This document shows positions 43,439 to 51,324 of a stretch of DNA of 64,000 nt, in pieces. Positions within the stretch are counted from its first letter, which is position 1; the number at the start of each line of letters is the position of its first letter. Where the stretch lies: assembly GCA_052117605.1 (NCBI GenBank), contig JBQKIT010000002.1; one strand, written 5' to 3'. Both the position numbers and the translations under genes were made by a program. Origin of the DNA: CAG-791 sp000431495. Lineage in GTDB: Bacteria; Bacillota; Clostridia; Lachnospirales; Lachnospiraceae. Below the pieces are notes generated by a model. The model saw only the letters and a program-made list of their open reading frames with translations, was not told where the DNA came from and did no database searches.

Positions 43439-44710
43439 TTATTTCCATACCAGCCACAGGAAGAGGTAACCGACGGTGACGGCGGTCAGTGTGAACGGAA
43501 CGCCGATCTTCATGAAGCTCTGGAAGCTGACCTCGTACCCCTCCTTCTTCAGGATACCGGTTGCCGCAATGTTGGCAGAGGCGCCGACCGGAGTCAGGTT
43601 TCCACCGAGGGTCGCACCGGTCAGAAGGCCGAAATAGAGCAGGTACGGCTCAATTCCAAGGGACATCGAAACGGCGCGGATCACAGGAAGCATGGTGGCG
43701 ACGTAAGGAATGTTATCGATGAAGGCGGAGATAACAACGGAACCCCAGACGATCACGGTATAGAGCAGGAACAGGTTGCTTTTGCCAAAGGAAGCAATGA
43801 TGCCGGAGAGATCATCGATGACGCCGACCTGCTCGAGGCCGCCGATTACCAGAAAAATGGAAACCAGCATCAGTACGGTCTGGTAATCAAACTGGCCCAT
43901 GGCATGCTTCCAGCCATCTGTGTTATGTGTGCGGAGAAGATGACGAAGAGCGGTGACTGCAGCGAAAATGCAGCAGAGGAGACCATTCGTGACCGCGGGC
44001 TTGTTCGGAAGAAACGAAGCAAGAATCAGGGCAACGACAACGCCGCACAGCATGAAGGAGGGAAAATAATCGTTCACCTCCGTCTTCTCTTCACAGTGCA
44101 CCGGCTGGGTATCATGACGGAAGAGGAACATGATGACCGGAACTGTTGCAAGTGCGCCAAGCTCCACGGCGAAGAAGATACCGGGGCGTCCGTTCATCCA
44201 GAAGAAATGGGTGAAGTCCATCTTCGCATAGGCACCGAGCATGATGGAGGTGGTATCGCCGACCAGAGTGGCGGCACCCTGCAAATTGGAAGAAACGGCG
44301 ATCGAAAGGAGCATCGGAACCGGATTGGTCTTCAGCTTCTTGCAGATGGCAAGCCCGACCGGAGCAACCATCAGGACCGTTGCCACATTGTCAATAAATG
44401 CCGAGACGGCGCCGGAGAAGAGGGACATGAAAACGGCGACCCACATGACATTGCGGGATTTGTCCAGAAGAAGATCGGCAATCCGGTTCGGCATCTTTGA
44501 CTCGATGAAATAATCGACAAGAATCATGGTACCGGAGATCATCAGCAGAACGTTCCAGTCGACCGCTCCGAAAATGCTGCCAAACGGAAGCACTCCGAAA
44601 AGAATGAACAGGGCGGCCACTGCCATGGCCGTGTAGGTGCGCCATTCGGTTTTTATGACCATGACGACGTACATGGCGATGAAACAGATGATGGCGAAGG
44701 TTTTGATCAT
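43439..44710 (-). CDS. SLC13/ArsB-type ion transporter superfamily permease
   Basis: A 423-residue membrane protein with about eleven helices and the two inverted hallmark segments of the ion transporter superfamily: AFIDNVATVLMVAP (about 100) and AFIDNIPYVATMLP (about 330), plus GGNLTPVGASANIAA. It resembles ArsB/NhaD/P-protein-like anion or Na+/H+ carriers. No arsenic-resistance genes are adjacent, so a role in anion or sodium movement cannot be fixed. It stands alone, divergent from azlCD. Confidence 0.85.
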   Translation of the reverse strand: MIKTFAIICFIAMYVVMVIKTEWRTYTAMAVAALFILFGVLPFGSIFGAVDWNVLLMISGTMILVDYFIESKMPNRIADLLLDKSRNVMWVAVFMSLFSGAVSAFIDNVATVLMVAPVGLAICKKLKTNPVPMLLSIAVSSNLQGAATLVGDTTSIMLGAYAKMDFTHFFWMNGRPGIFFAVELGALATVPVIMFLFRHDTQPVHCEEKTEVNDYFPSFMLCGVVVALILASFLPNKPAVTNGLLCCIFAAVTALRHLLRTHNTDGWKHAMGQFDYQTVLMLVSIFLVIGGLEQVGVIDDLSGIIASFGKSNLFLLYTVIVWGSVVISAFIDNIPYVATMLPVIRAVSMSLGIEPYLLYFGLLTGATLGGNLTPVGASANIAATGILKKEGYEVSFQSFMKIGVPFTLTAVTVGYLFLWLVWK

Positions 44711-44896
44711 AACGTGATTCTCCTTGATTTTTGAAGCGAAAGTAATCGTGAATGTAAGAAACAGCGTTCCTTATTGTAGCCATTGTTCCTTCCGGATGCA
44801 ATCTGAAAAGAAAACTCTCGCGGGTGCAGGAAAAGTATGCTACACTCATAACCTATATAACATATGGAAAAGATATGATATGCGAATGAGGATACC

Positions 44897-45646
44897 ATGC
44901 ATACAAAGAAAACACAGACTGCAGCGAGCGCATTCCGGGCGGCATTTCCCCTTACGCTTCCTGTTATGGCGGGCTATATATTTCTCGGAATGACCTACGG
45001 AATTCTGATGGTGACAAGCGGATTTCCCGTTTATTATCCGATTCTGACGGTCGTTGTCGTATATACGGGCTCCATGGAGTTTCTTCTGGTTTCCATTCTG
45101 TTATCTCCGTATCATCCGGCGGCCTGTTTCCTCACGGCACTGATGGTTGGCGCGAGACATCTTTTTTACGGAATTTCCATGCTGGATCGCTATAAAGGGA
45201 CGGGGTGGAAGAAGTTTTACCTGATCTATACCACCAGTGATGAAACCTTTGCGGTGAATTACTCTGCCGCGATTCCGGAAGGAATGGATCGCGGCTGGTT
45301 TTATTTTCAGGTATCTCTTCTGGATCAGATCTACTGGGTGACCGGGGCTGCACTGGGCGCTTTGTCCGGCTCGCAGATTACGTTTGATACCAGAGGACTT
45401 GATTTCGTGATGACAGCCATGTTCGTGGCAATTTTCCTGAATCAGTGGGTCAGGGACAGGGAAAGAGGGCATGCCAGCGAACTGATCGGAGTCCTTGGGG
45501 CACTTCTTTGTCTTCTTCTGTTCGGTCCGGACCGGTTTATGATTCCTGCAATGGGAGTCATTCTGGCAGCTTTGACGATTCTTCGTCCATGGCTTCTGAA
45601 ACAGGAAAAGAGGAGGAACGAAATTCAAGATACGGAGGAACGCTGA
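44897..45646 (+). CDS. azlC: AzlC family branched-chain amino acid exporter subunit
   Basis: A 249-residue membrane protein with the AzlC blocks FRAAFPLTLPVMAGYIFLGM, YTGSMEFLLVSILL, ALMVGARHLFYGISML and TSDETFAVN. With AzlD it forms a two-subunit exporter of branched-chain amino acids or analogues. The ATG at 44897 has only a weak ribosome binding site. It is followed one base later by azlD. An extended -10 (TGCTACACT, 44838-44846) lies upstream, without a clear -35. Confidence 0.9.
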   Translation: MHTKKTQTAASAFRAAFPLTLPVMAGYIFLGMTYGILMVTSGFPVYYPILTVVVVYTGSMEFLLVSILLSPYHPAACFLTALMVGARHLFYGISMLDRYKGTGWKKFYLIYTTSDETFAVNYSAAIPEGMDRGWFYFQVSLLDQIYWVTGAALGALSGSQITFDTRGLDFVMTAMFVAIFLNQWVRDRERGHASELIGVLGALLCLLLFGPDRFMIPAMGVILAALTILRPWLLKQEKRRNEIQDTEER

Positions 45647-45647
45647 A

Positions 45648-45989
45648 ATGGATAGGATGACAGAGTTTCAGCAGGCCGTCACGGTGGGGTCAGCAGTTTT
45701 TGCAACCATATTGACGAGGTTTCTTCCATATATACTGTTTCCAGCAGGGAAAGAGACACCGGCCTTTGTCCGCTATCTTGGCAGCTATCTGGCACCCGCA
45801 GTATTCGGACTGCTGGTGGTTTACTGTCTCCGGAATGTCTCATTTTCTTCAGGCGGGACCTTCGGAATTCCGGAGACGGCTGCGATTGCAGTTGTGACGG
45901 TCACCTTCCTGTGGAAGCGGAGCATGCTGATCTCCATGGCTTCCGGCACGATTCTGTATATGGTGCTGGTCCAGACGTTCTTTTCATAG
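45648..45989 (+). CDS. azlD: AzlD family branched-chain amino acid transport subunit
   Basis: A 113-residue protein with three to four helices and the family motif TRFLPYILFP. It starts one base after the azlC stop, the normal arrangement for the pair. No terminator is obvious downstream, where the sequence becomes degenerate. Confidence 0.88.
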   Translation: MDRMTEFQQAVTVGSAVFATILTRFLPYILFPAGKETPAFVRYLGSYLAPAVFGLLVVYCLRNVSFSSGGTFGIPETAAIAVVTVTFLWKRSMLISMASGTILYMVLVQTFFS

Positions 45990-46118
45990 CCTGCGCCGTT
46001 TGTAAAATCCTTCAGGAAAAGCCATACTGTTTGTAAAACTTTCACGTCCCGCTGACCGCGGAATGCCGTGGTTCAGACGGGGGATGTGGAACGCGGCAAA
46101 TGCGGAACCCAGCAGGGA

Positions 46119-46593
46119 ATGAAAATGAAACGAAGAATCGCATTGGTGACAGTCGGGTGGAAGAGAATGATTATAACCGCCTGGTCAACCGGTCTCATCA
46201 GGTACATTCGGGATCATGGACTGGATGTCTCGGCAGCGCGTTTCCGCCTTTCTTGATACGCTCCGGGAGCTTGGGGTTCCGGAAGAGGCAGCTACAGTCA
46301 GCTATGGGGATTATGTACTGAAGGAAATCGCAAGGATCATGGTGGAACGCCTTCCCGCCGAGGCTGTGGTCTGCCGTTTCGGAGGAGATGAATTTCTTGC
46401 GATTTACCCCTGCGGAATACAGGAAGAAGCTCTCGCATTCAGCGCGCAGATCGAGCAGAGCCTCCTGGAAAAATCCATCGCCGCCAGCATCGGAACCGCC
46501 GTCTATGCCGGAACAGAGGATGAAATCAATGAGAATATTACCCTGGAGGAGCTGGTAAAAATGGCGGATGCCAGAATGTACCGGATCAGGTAG
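46119..46593 (+). pseudogene. Degenerate diguanylate cyclase (GGDEF) gene
   Basis: A frame from 46216 encodes the C-terminal half of a GGDEF domain: VCRFGGDEFLAIYP, then IAASIGTAVY and LVKMADARMYRIR. The preceding I-site and the metal-binding half (DxDxFK...N) are missing. Just upstream, in another frame from ATG 46119, MKMKRRIALVTVGW looks like the start of a LacI-type sensor domain found on some Lachnospiraceae GGDEF proteins, and GLIRYIRDHGLDVSAARF follows. This suggests a full-length gene with an internal deletion and frameshift. No cyclase activity is expected. Confidence 0.7.
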
Positions 46594-46607
46594 GTCATCA
46601 CAGCCAG

Positions 46608-46814
46608 AAATAATCCCTGCGGAAGAAAAAGCAAGATAGAGATGAATCCGGGCGGCGGAAATAATCCCTGTGGAGAAAAAAAGCAAGATAGAGATGCATC
46701 TGAGCGGAAGAAATCATCCCTGTGGAGAAAAAAAGCAAGATAGAGATGAATCTGAGCAGAAGAAATCATCCCTGCGGCACAAAAAAGCAAGCCAGAGATG
46801 AATAAGAATAGATA
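46608..46814. repeat. Array of four 51-52-bp tandem repeats
   Basis: Units start at 46608, 46659, 46711 and 46763, lengths 51, 52, 52 and 52. Each begins AAAT(A/C)ATCCCTG and contains AAGCAAG followed by AGAGATG. Identity between neighbours is high, with drift at the last unit. The period equals that of the array at 18785-18993, and both share the core TCATCCCTG (the other array on the opposite strand). No coding frame is conserved through the units. Confidence 0.9.
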
Positions 46815-46816
46815 CG

Positions 46817-46848
46817 AAAAAGCCGCGGCCCGAAGGGACGCGGCTTTT
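46817..46848. terminator. Bidirectional terminator near asnB
   Basis: AAAAGCCGCG pairs with CGCGGCTTTT around GCCCGAAGGGA, with A-rich and T-rich flanks. It could end asnB transcripts on the minus strand after passing the hairpin cluster. Confidence 0.7.
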
Positions 46849-46918
46849 CCGTGAAAAAAGAATAGAGAATATGTATAGTGAAGCGGTCCCGCGGAAGAAC
46901 CGCCTTACTACCGTACTC

Positions 46919-47009
46919 GTTGTTGCCCGATGGCAACAACTCCTACTGCGAGCAAGCACAGCATGTGCTTGCTCGGTTGGCGGAGAATTCGCCTGCGCGA
47001 AATTCCCGC
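46919..47009. repeat. Cluster of three hairpins downstream of asnB
   Basis: GTTGTTGCC/GGCAACAAC (46919-46940, loop CGAT), CGAGCAAGCACA/TGTGCTTGCTCG (46949-46975, 12-bp perfect stem, loop GCA) and GCGGAGAATTCGC/GCGAAATTCCCGC (46980-47009, 11 of 13 paired). They follow one another with little spacing and end at the asnB stop codon. No U-tract is attached. They may be a mobile palindromic element or a structured 3' UTR. Confidence 0.75.
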
Positions 47010-47031
47010 TCGCGGCGCCGAAGAATTTCGT

Positions 47032-48615
47032 TTATTCTCCGGAGGCACCGTAGTTGGAGAGCACTCTTGCGGAAGGGTCGTTGACGTTGCAGCCTTCCCA
47101 GCTCTTGTTCGGCATCCAGAAATCAGGAATCATCTGGCTCTGGCCGGGGTAGTACTTCTCGAACAGCTCACGGTAGAGAAGAGATTCTTTCGTGAACGGA
47201 GTGCAGTGTGTGTATTTGCGGCGTTTTTCCTCATATTCTTCGTCGGTGTAGAGGGATTCCGCATATTCAATCAGATCATTCCGGAGGGAGTGTCCGACGG
47301 CATCGGAGAAGGCCGCTTTTTCACGCATCAGAATGGATTCGGGAATCAGCTCATCCTTTTCAAAAGCATGGCGAACCAGATATTTGCCGATTCCGTATTT
47401 GTTGAGCTTCTTTTCCGGATCGATGTGCATGACATAGTCCACGAAATCCAGATCGCCGAAGGGAACCCGGGCTTCCAGAGAGTTGACGGAGATGCAACGG
47501 TCTGCGCGGAGCACATCATAGACATTGATTTCGCGGATTCGTTTCTCGGCTTCCTTCTGGAAGGCGTCTGCACTCGGGGCAAAATCGGTATATTTGTAGC
47601 CAAACAGCTCGTCGGAGATTTCACCGGTCAGGATGACGCGGATGTCGGTGTTCTCGTGAATCCACTTGCAGACAAGATACATGCCGATGGAAGCGCGGAT
47701 GGTAGTAATGTCAAAGGTTCCAAGTGCGGCGACAACCGGCTCAAGAGCATTGATTACATCGTCACGTGTGATGATGACCTCGTGATGATTGGAATGAATG
47801 TACTCCGCAACCTGTCTCGCATATTTCAGATCGATGGCATCGATGTCCATGCCGATGGAGAAGGTCTCCAGAGGCTTGTCCATCAGCTTTGCGGCAGCGC
47901 CGCAGACAAGGGAGGAATCAAGGCCGCCGGAGAGCAGGTAGCCAACCGGAGCATCGGCATCGAGACGCTTCTCAATACCGCGCATCAGCTTGTCGTGAAT
48001 GTTCGAGCAAATCGTATCCAGATCGTCTTGACTATAGTAGTCAATATCGGTCATGTCACGATAAGTATGGAAGGAACCGTCCTTATAATAGCAGCCGGGA
48101 GGGAACGGAAGGATCTTGTCGCACAGCTCGATCAGGTTCTTCGGCTCCGAAGCAAAGACGATGACGCCCTTTTTGTCATAGCCGTAATACAGAGGGCGGA
48201 TTCCGATCGGGTCGCGGGCGGCGATGTACTCACCGGTGCGGCCGTCAAACAGGATCAGCGCATATTCCGCATCCAGAAGGCGGAACATATCTACGCCGTA
48301 CTCTTCATATAAAGGAAGAAGAATCTCGCAGTCACTGTCGGAAACAAAAGTATAGCCGCGTCCCTTCAGGTACTCTTTCATCGGGCGGAATCCGTAAATT
48401 TCGCCGTTGCAGACAACATAGCTACCATCTCTTTCGAAGGGCTGCATTCCCTCCGGCGTCAGTCCCATAATGGAAAGACGATTGAAACCGAGAAATCCCT
48501 TTCCGGTATCAGTAAGTCTGGAATCGTCGGGGCCCCTGGAAATGGTCTTGGCAAGAGCCGCGGCAGCATCTTCTTTCCGCGCGGATGCACCGCAGTAACC
48601 TAAAATTGAGCACAT
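47032..48615 (-). CDS. asnB: Asparagine synthase (glutamine-hydrolysing)
   Basis: A 527-residue AsnB. Cys2 (MCSILGYCG) is the glutaminase nucleophile after Met removal; RGPDDSR and CNGEIYGFRPMKEYL complete the Ntn-hydrolase domain. The synthetase domain has the PP-loop YLLSGGLDSSLV near residue 236 and TGEISDELFGYKYTDFAP. It makes Asn from Asp, Gln and ATP in the cytoplasm. AGAAGGAG precedes the ATG. The leader carries a terminator overlapping a hexaloop hairpin, so it probably belongs to the same antitermination regulon as the neighbouring nitrogen genes. Confidence 0.96.
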   Translation of the reverse strand: MCSILGYCGASARKEDAAAALAKTISRGPDDSRLTDTGKGFLGFNRLSIMGLTPEGMQPFERDGSYVVCNGEIYGFRPMKEYLKGRGYTFVSDSDCEILLPLYEEYGVDMFRLLDAEYALILFDGRTGEYIAARDPIGIRPLYYGYDKKGVIVFASEPKNLIELCDKILPFPPGCYYKDGSFHTYRDMTDIDYYSQDDLDTICSNIHDKLMRGIEKRLDADAPVGYLLSGGLDSSLVCGAAAKLMDKPLETFSIGMDIDAIDLKYARQVAEYIHSNHHEVIITRDDVINALEPVVAALGTFDITTIRASIGMYLVCKWIHENTDIRVILTGEISDELFGYKYTDFAPSADAFQKEAEKRIREINVYDVLRADRCISVNSLEARVPFGDLDFVDYVMHIDPEKKLNKYGIGKYLVRHAFEKDELIPESILMREKAAFSDAVGHSLRNDLIEYAESLYTDEEYEEKRRKYTHCTPFTKESLLYRELFEKYYPGQSQMIPDFWMPNKSWEGCNVNDPSARVLSNYGASGE

Positions 48616-48642
48616 AACATATTCTCCTTCTGAAATTATTCA

Positions 48643-48800
48643 AAATAAAAAGAAGCGGCAAAGAGCTCGTCCTCACCGCATCCGGATCCCTTCTATGACA
48701 GAGCCGGCTTCCATATATATGATATATGGAAGGTGAGTACGCGACCTCTTTGTCGCTTCTTAATATCCCGCATTATTGCGCTGCGGAAAATAATTGTCAA
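48643..48800 (-). promoter_or_regulatory. asnB promoter and attenuator leader with ANTAR-type hexaloop hairpin
   Basis: On the minus strand: TTGACA (48795-48800), 17 bp, AATAAT (48772-48777). The leader then has GCGAC-AAAGAG-GTCGC (48741-48756), a stem with a hexaloop having A1 and G4. The segment AAGAAGCGACAAAGAG (48746-48761) can instead pair with CTCTTTGCCGCTTCTT (48650-48665) followed by TTTTATTTT, forming a terminator just before the asnB ribosome binding site. The two structures are mutually exclusive. Only one hexaloop hairpin was found here. Confidence 0.65.
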
Positions 48801-48932
48801 GAGAAAGTCTCACAAAGAAAACAGAAAGATCTGCGTATAAAAAGGACAAAATGCAGAAGAATGTATTTTTGTATACAATCAGAAAGAAAAAGTGTTGACA
48901 TGAAAAAAGCAATGTGATAAACCTACGTCCAT

Positions 48933-48984
48933 AAAGCAAAGGCGCTTTGAGAGACAGAGAAACTGTCTTTCAAGGCGCTTTTTT
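48933..48984 (+). promoter_or_regulatory. Leader of glutamine synthetase III: hexaloop hairpin overlapping terminator
   Basis: AAAGC-AAAGGC-GCTTT (48933-48948) has a hexaloop with A1 and G4. Its right half is also the 5' arm of a terminator, GCGCTTTGAGAGACAG (48942-48957) with CTGTCTTTCAAGGCGC (48963-48978) and a T-run at 48979-48984. TACAAT at 48874-48879 and TTGACA at 48895-48900 are candidate promoter elements. I did not find a clear first hairpin upstream. Confidence 0.65.
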
Positions 48985-49039
48985 GTTTTCCGTGATTCCG
49001 GGAATCACGGATGGCATGAAAGAAAAAGGAGGATAGAGA

Positions 49040-51148
49040 ATGGAAACAATGGGATCAATTCCTGAAATTTACGGAAGTCTCGTCTTCGGAGATCAGGTAA
49101 TGAAGGAACGTCTGCCGAAGGACATCTACCGGGCAGTTCATAAGAGCATTAAGAATGGAAGCCATCTGGAGCTGGACGTTGCGAATACTGTCGCAGCAGT
49201 TATGAAGAACTGGGCGATTGAACGCGGCGCAACGCATTTCACTCACTGGTTCCAGCCGATGACCGGACTTACGGCAGAAAAGCACGACAGCTTTATTTCG
49301 CCGACTCCGGATGGAAAGGTCATCATGGAGTTCTCCGGAAAAGAGCTGGTAAAGGGCGAGCCCGATGCTTCCTCCTTCCCTTCCGGCGGTCTTCGCGCTA
49401 CTTTTGAGGCAAGAGGCTATACTGCCTGGGATCCGTCTTCACCGGCATTTATCAAGGACGGAACGCTCTACATCCCGACCGCCTTCTGCTCCTACGGCGG
49501 ACAGGCACTGGATAAGAAGACACCGCTTCTTCGCTCCATGGAGGCGCTCTCCACAGAGGCAGTCAAGGTGCTGCACCTTCTGGGCAACGAAGAGGTGACA
49601 CATGTAGATACCACAGTAGGATCCGAGCAGGAGTATTTCCTGATCGACAAGGATATGTACCTCAAGCGTAAGGACCTGCTTCTGACCGGCCGTACACTGA
49701 TCGGTGCACCGGCTCCGAAAGGACAGGAGATGGAGGATCACTATTTCGGTGTTCTGAAGCCGAAGGTATCCGAATATATGCACGACCTGGATCAGGAGCT
49801 CTGGAAGCTCGGCGTTCCTGCCAAGACCAAGCACAACGAGGTTGCTCCCAGCCAGCATGAGCTTGCACCTGTTTTTGAGACGGCCAATATCGCCGTGGAT
49901 CACAACCAGCTGACCATGGAGATGATGAAGAAGGTTGCGGACAAGCACAACTACGCATGCCTTCTGCATGAGAAGCCGTTTGACGGAGTCAATGGCTCCG
50001 GCAAGCACAACAACTGGTCGATCATCACCGATACCGGTGAGAACCTTCTGGATCCCGGCAAAACACCTGCTGAGAACATTCAGTTCCTGGTCTTCCTGCT
50101 GGCCACCATCGCAGCAGTGGATGAGTATGCAGACCTGATGAGAGTCAGTGTTGCAACGGCAGGAAACGATCATCGTCTGGGCGCAAACGAGGCACCGCCG
50201 GCTGTCATTTCCGTCTTTGTCGGCGATGAGCTGGCAGAAGTTCTGAAGTCGATTGATGAGGGAACTGCCTTCAAGGGAACCGGAAAGAGCTCGATGAGCC
50301 TTGGGAGCGCAGTCCTTCCTCACATCATGAAGGATACGACCGATCGCAACCGCACATCGCCGTTTGCCTTCACCGGAAATAAGTTTGAATTCCGTATGCC
50401 GGGCTCTTCCCTGTCGGTTGCAGACCCGAACATTGTTCTGAACACGGCAGTAGCGGAGAAGCTTGCTGAGATCTATGACGCTCTGAAGGACGTTAAGAAG
50501 AGAGAGATGGGAGATGAGGTCAAGAAGCTCTTAAAGAAGCTTCTGGATGCCCACAAGAAGGTTCTGTTCAATGGCAACGGCTACACGGATGAGTGGCTTG
50601 AGGAAGCAAAGAAGAGAGGCCTTGATAATCTGAAGTCTCTTCCGGACGCAATGCCGAGACTGGTTTCAGACAAAGCAGTTGCGCTGTTTACCAAGCATAA
50701 GGTCTTCACGGAGGAGGAGCTTCAGTCCAGATACGAAATTTTCCTGGAGAACTACTCCAAGACCATTCACATTGAATCGCTGACGATGCAGGAGATGGTT
50801 CGCAAGGACTTCACAAGCGGACTTGTCAGCTACATGAAGGATGTCACGAACGAAGCTCTGAAGAAGAAGCAGCTTCTTCCTCAGCTGAAGTGCACCTACG
50901 AGGACGAGATTATCACTACTCTGGATGAAACCTCTGAGAAGATCAGCAAGTCTCTGGACAAGCTGAGCAAGGATACCCAGAAGGCTGAGAAGGAAACGGA
51001 CGAGCTGAAGGCTGCGAAGTTCTACCATGAAACCATTCTGGCTGATATGGATGCGCTCCGCTCCTCCGTTGACAAGGCAGAAGCAATCATTCCGGATGGC
51101 TATCTTCCTTATCCGACCTACGGAGAGATGCTGTTCTCGCTTCGCTGA
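49040..51148 (+). CDS. glnN: Glutamine synthetase type III
   Basis: A 702-residue GSIII, longer than type I enzymes. Family blocks include HFTHWFQPMTG (78-88), SFPSGGLRATFEARGYTAWD, TTVGSEQEYFLID (metal Glu residues), NEVAPSQHELAP, DGVNGSGKHNNWS and RRLGANE-like DHRLGANEAPPAVIS. A C-terminal extension with charged helices (TQKAEKETDELKAAKFYHE) is typical of the type. It makes glutamine from glutamate and ammonia. AAGGAGGA precedes the ATG. A second, type I, enzyme is encoded at 61507. Confidence 0.96.
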   Translation: METMGSIPEIYGSLVFGDQVMKERLPKDIYRAVHKSIKNGSHLELDVANTVAAVMKNWAIERGATHFTHWFQPMTGLTAEKHDSFISPTPDGKVIMEFSGKELVKGEPDASSFPSGGLRATFEARGYTAWDPSSPAFIKDGTLYIPTAFCSYGGQALDKKTPLLRSMEALSTEAVKVLHLLGNEEVTHVDTTVGSEQEYFLIDKDMYLKRKDLLLTGRTLIGAPAPKGQEMEDHYFGVLKPKVSEYMHDLDQELWKLGVPAKTKHNEVAPSQHELAPVFETANIAVDHNQLTMEMMKKVADKHNYACLLHEKPFDGVNGSGKHNNWSIITDTGENLLDPGKTPAENIQFLVFLLATIAAVDEYADLMRVSVATAGNDHRLGANEAPPAVISVFVGDELAEVLKSIDEGTAFKGTGKSSMSLGSAVLPHIMKDTTDRNRTSPFAFTGNKFEFRMPGSSLSVADPNIVLNTAVAEKLAEIYDALKDVKKREMGDEVKKLLKKLLDAHKKVLFNGNGYTDEWLEEAKKRGLDNLKSLPDAMPRLVSDKAVALFTKHKVFTEEELQSRYEIFLENYSKTIHIESLTMQEMVRKDFTSGLVSYMKDVTNEALKKKQLLPQLKCTYEDEIITTLDETSEKISKSLDKLSKDTQKAEKETDELKAAKFYHETILADMDALRSSVDKAEAIIPDGYLPYPTYGEMLFSLR

Positions 51149-51164
51149 TAAATTCATAAAAGGC

Positions 51165-51194
51165 GGTCCCGGTTCTGTCATAAAAACCGGGACC
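51165..51194 (+). terminator. Hairpin after glutamine synthetase III, no U-tract
   Basis: GGTCCCGGTT (51165-51174) pairs perfectly with AACCGGGACC (51185-51194). No T-run follows, so it may be a 3' stabiliser or a partial terminator with readthrough into gltB. Confidence 0.5.
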
Positions 51195-51324
51195 TGCTGT
51201 ACAGGAAGCCAAGGAAGGGCGATGGCAATTCCTGATCCGGGATAAACGGACCAGGAATTGTTGCTGTACTGAAAAGCACAGACACAATATTCACCGGCAC
51301 AACAAGTAAAGAGAATGAGAGAAT

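Noticed and set aside
51149..51324. gltB leader examined for ANTAR-type hexaloop hairpins.
   Set aside because: Segments such as GCC-AAGGAAG-GGC give a 7-nt loop and only three pairs, and no terminator with a U-tract overlaps. Control of gltB by this route is not supported.
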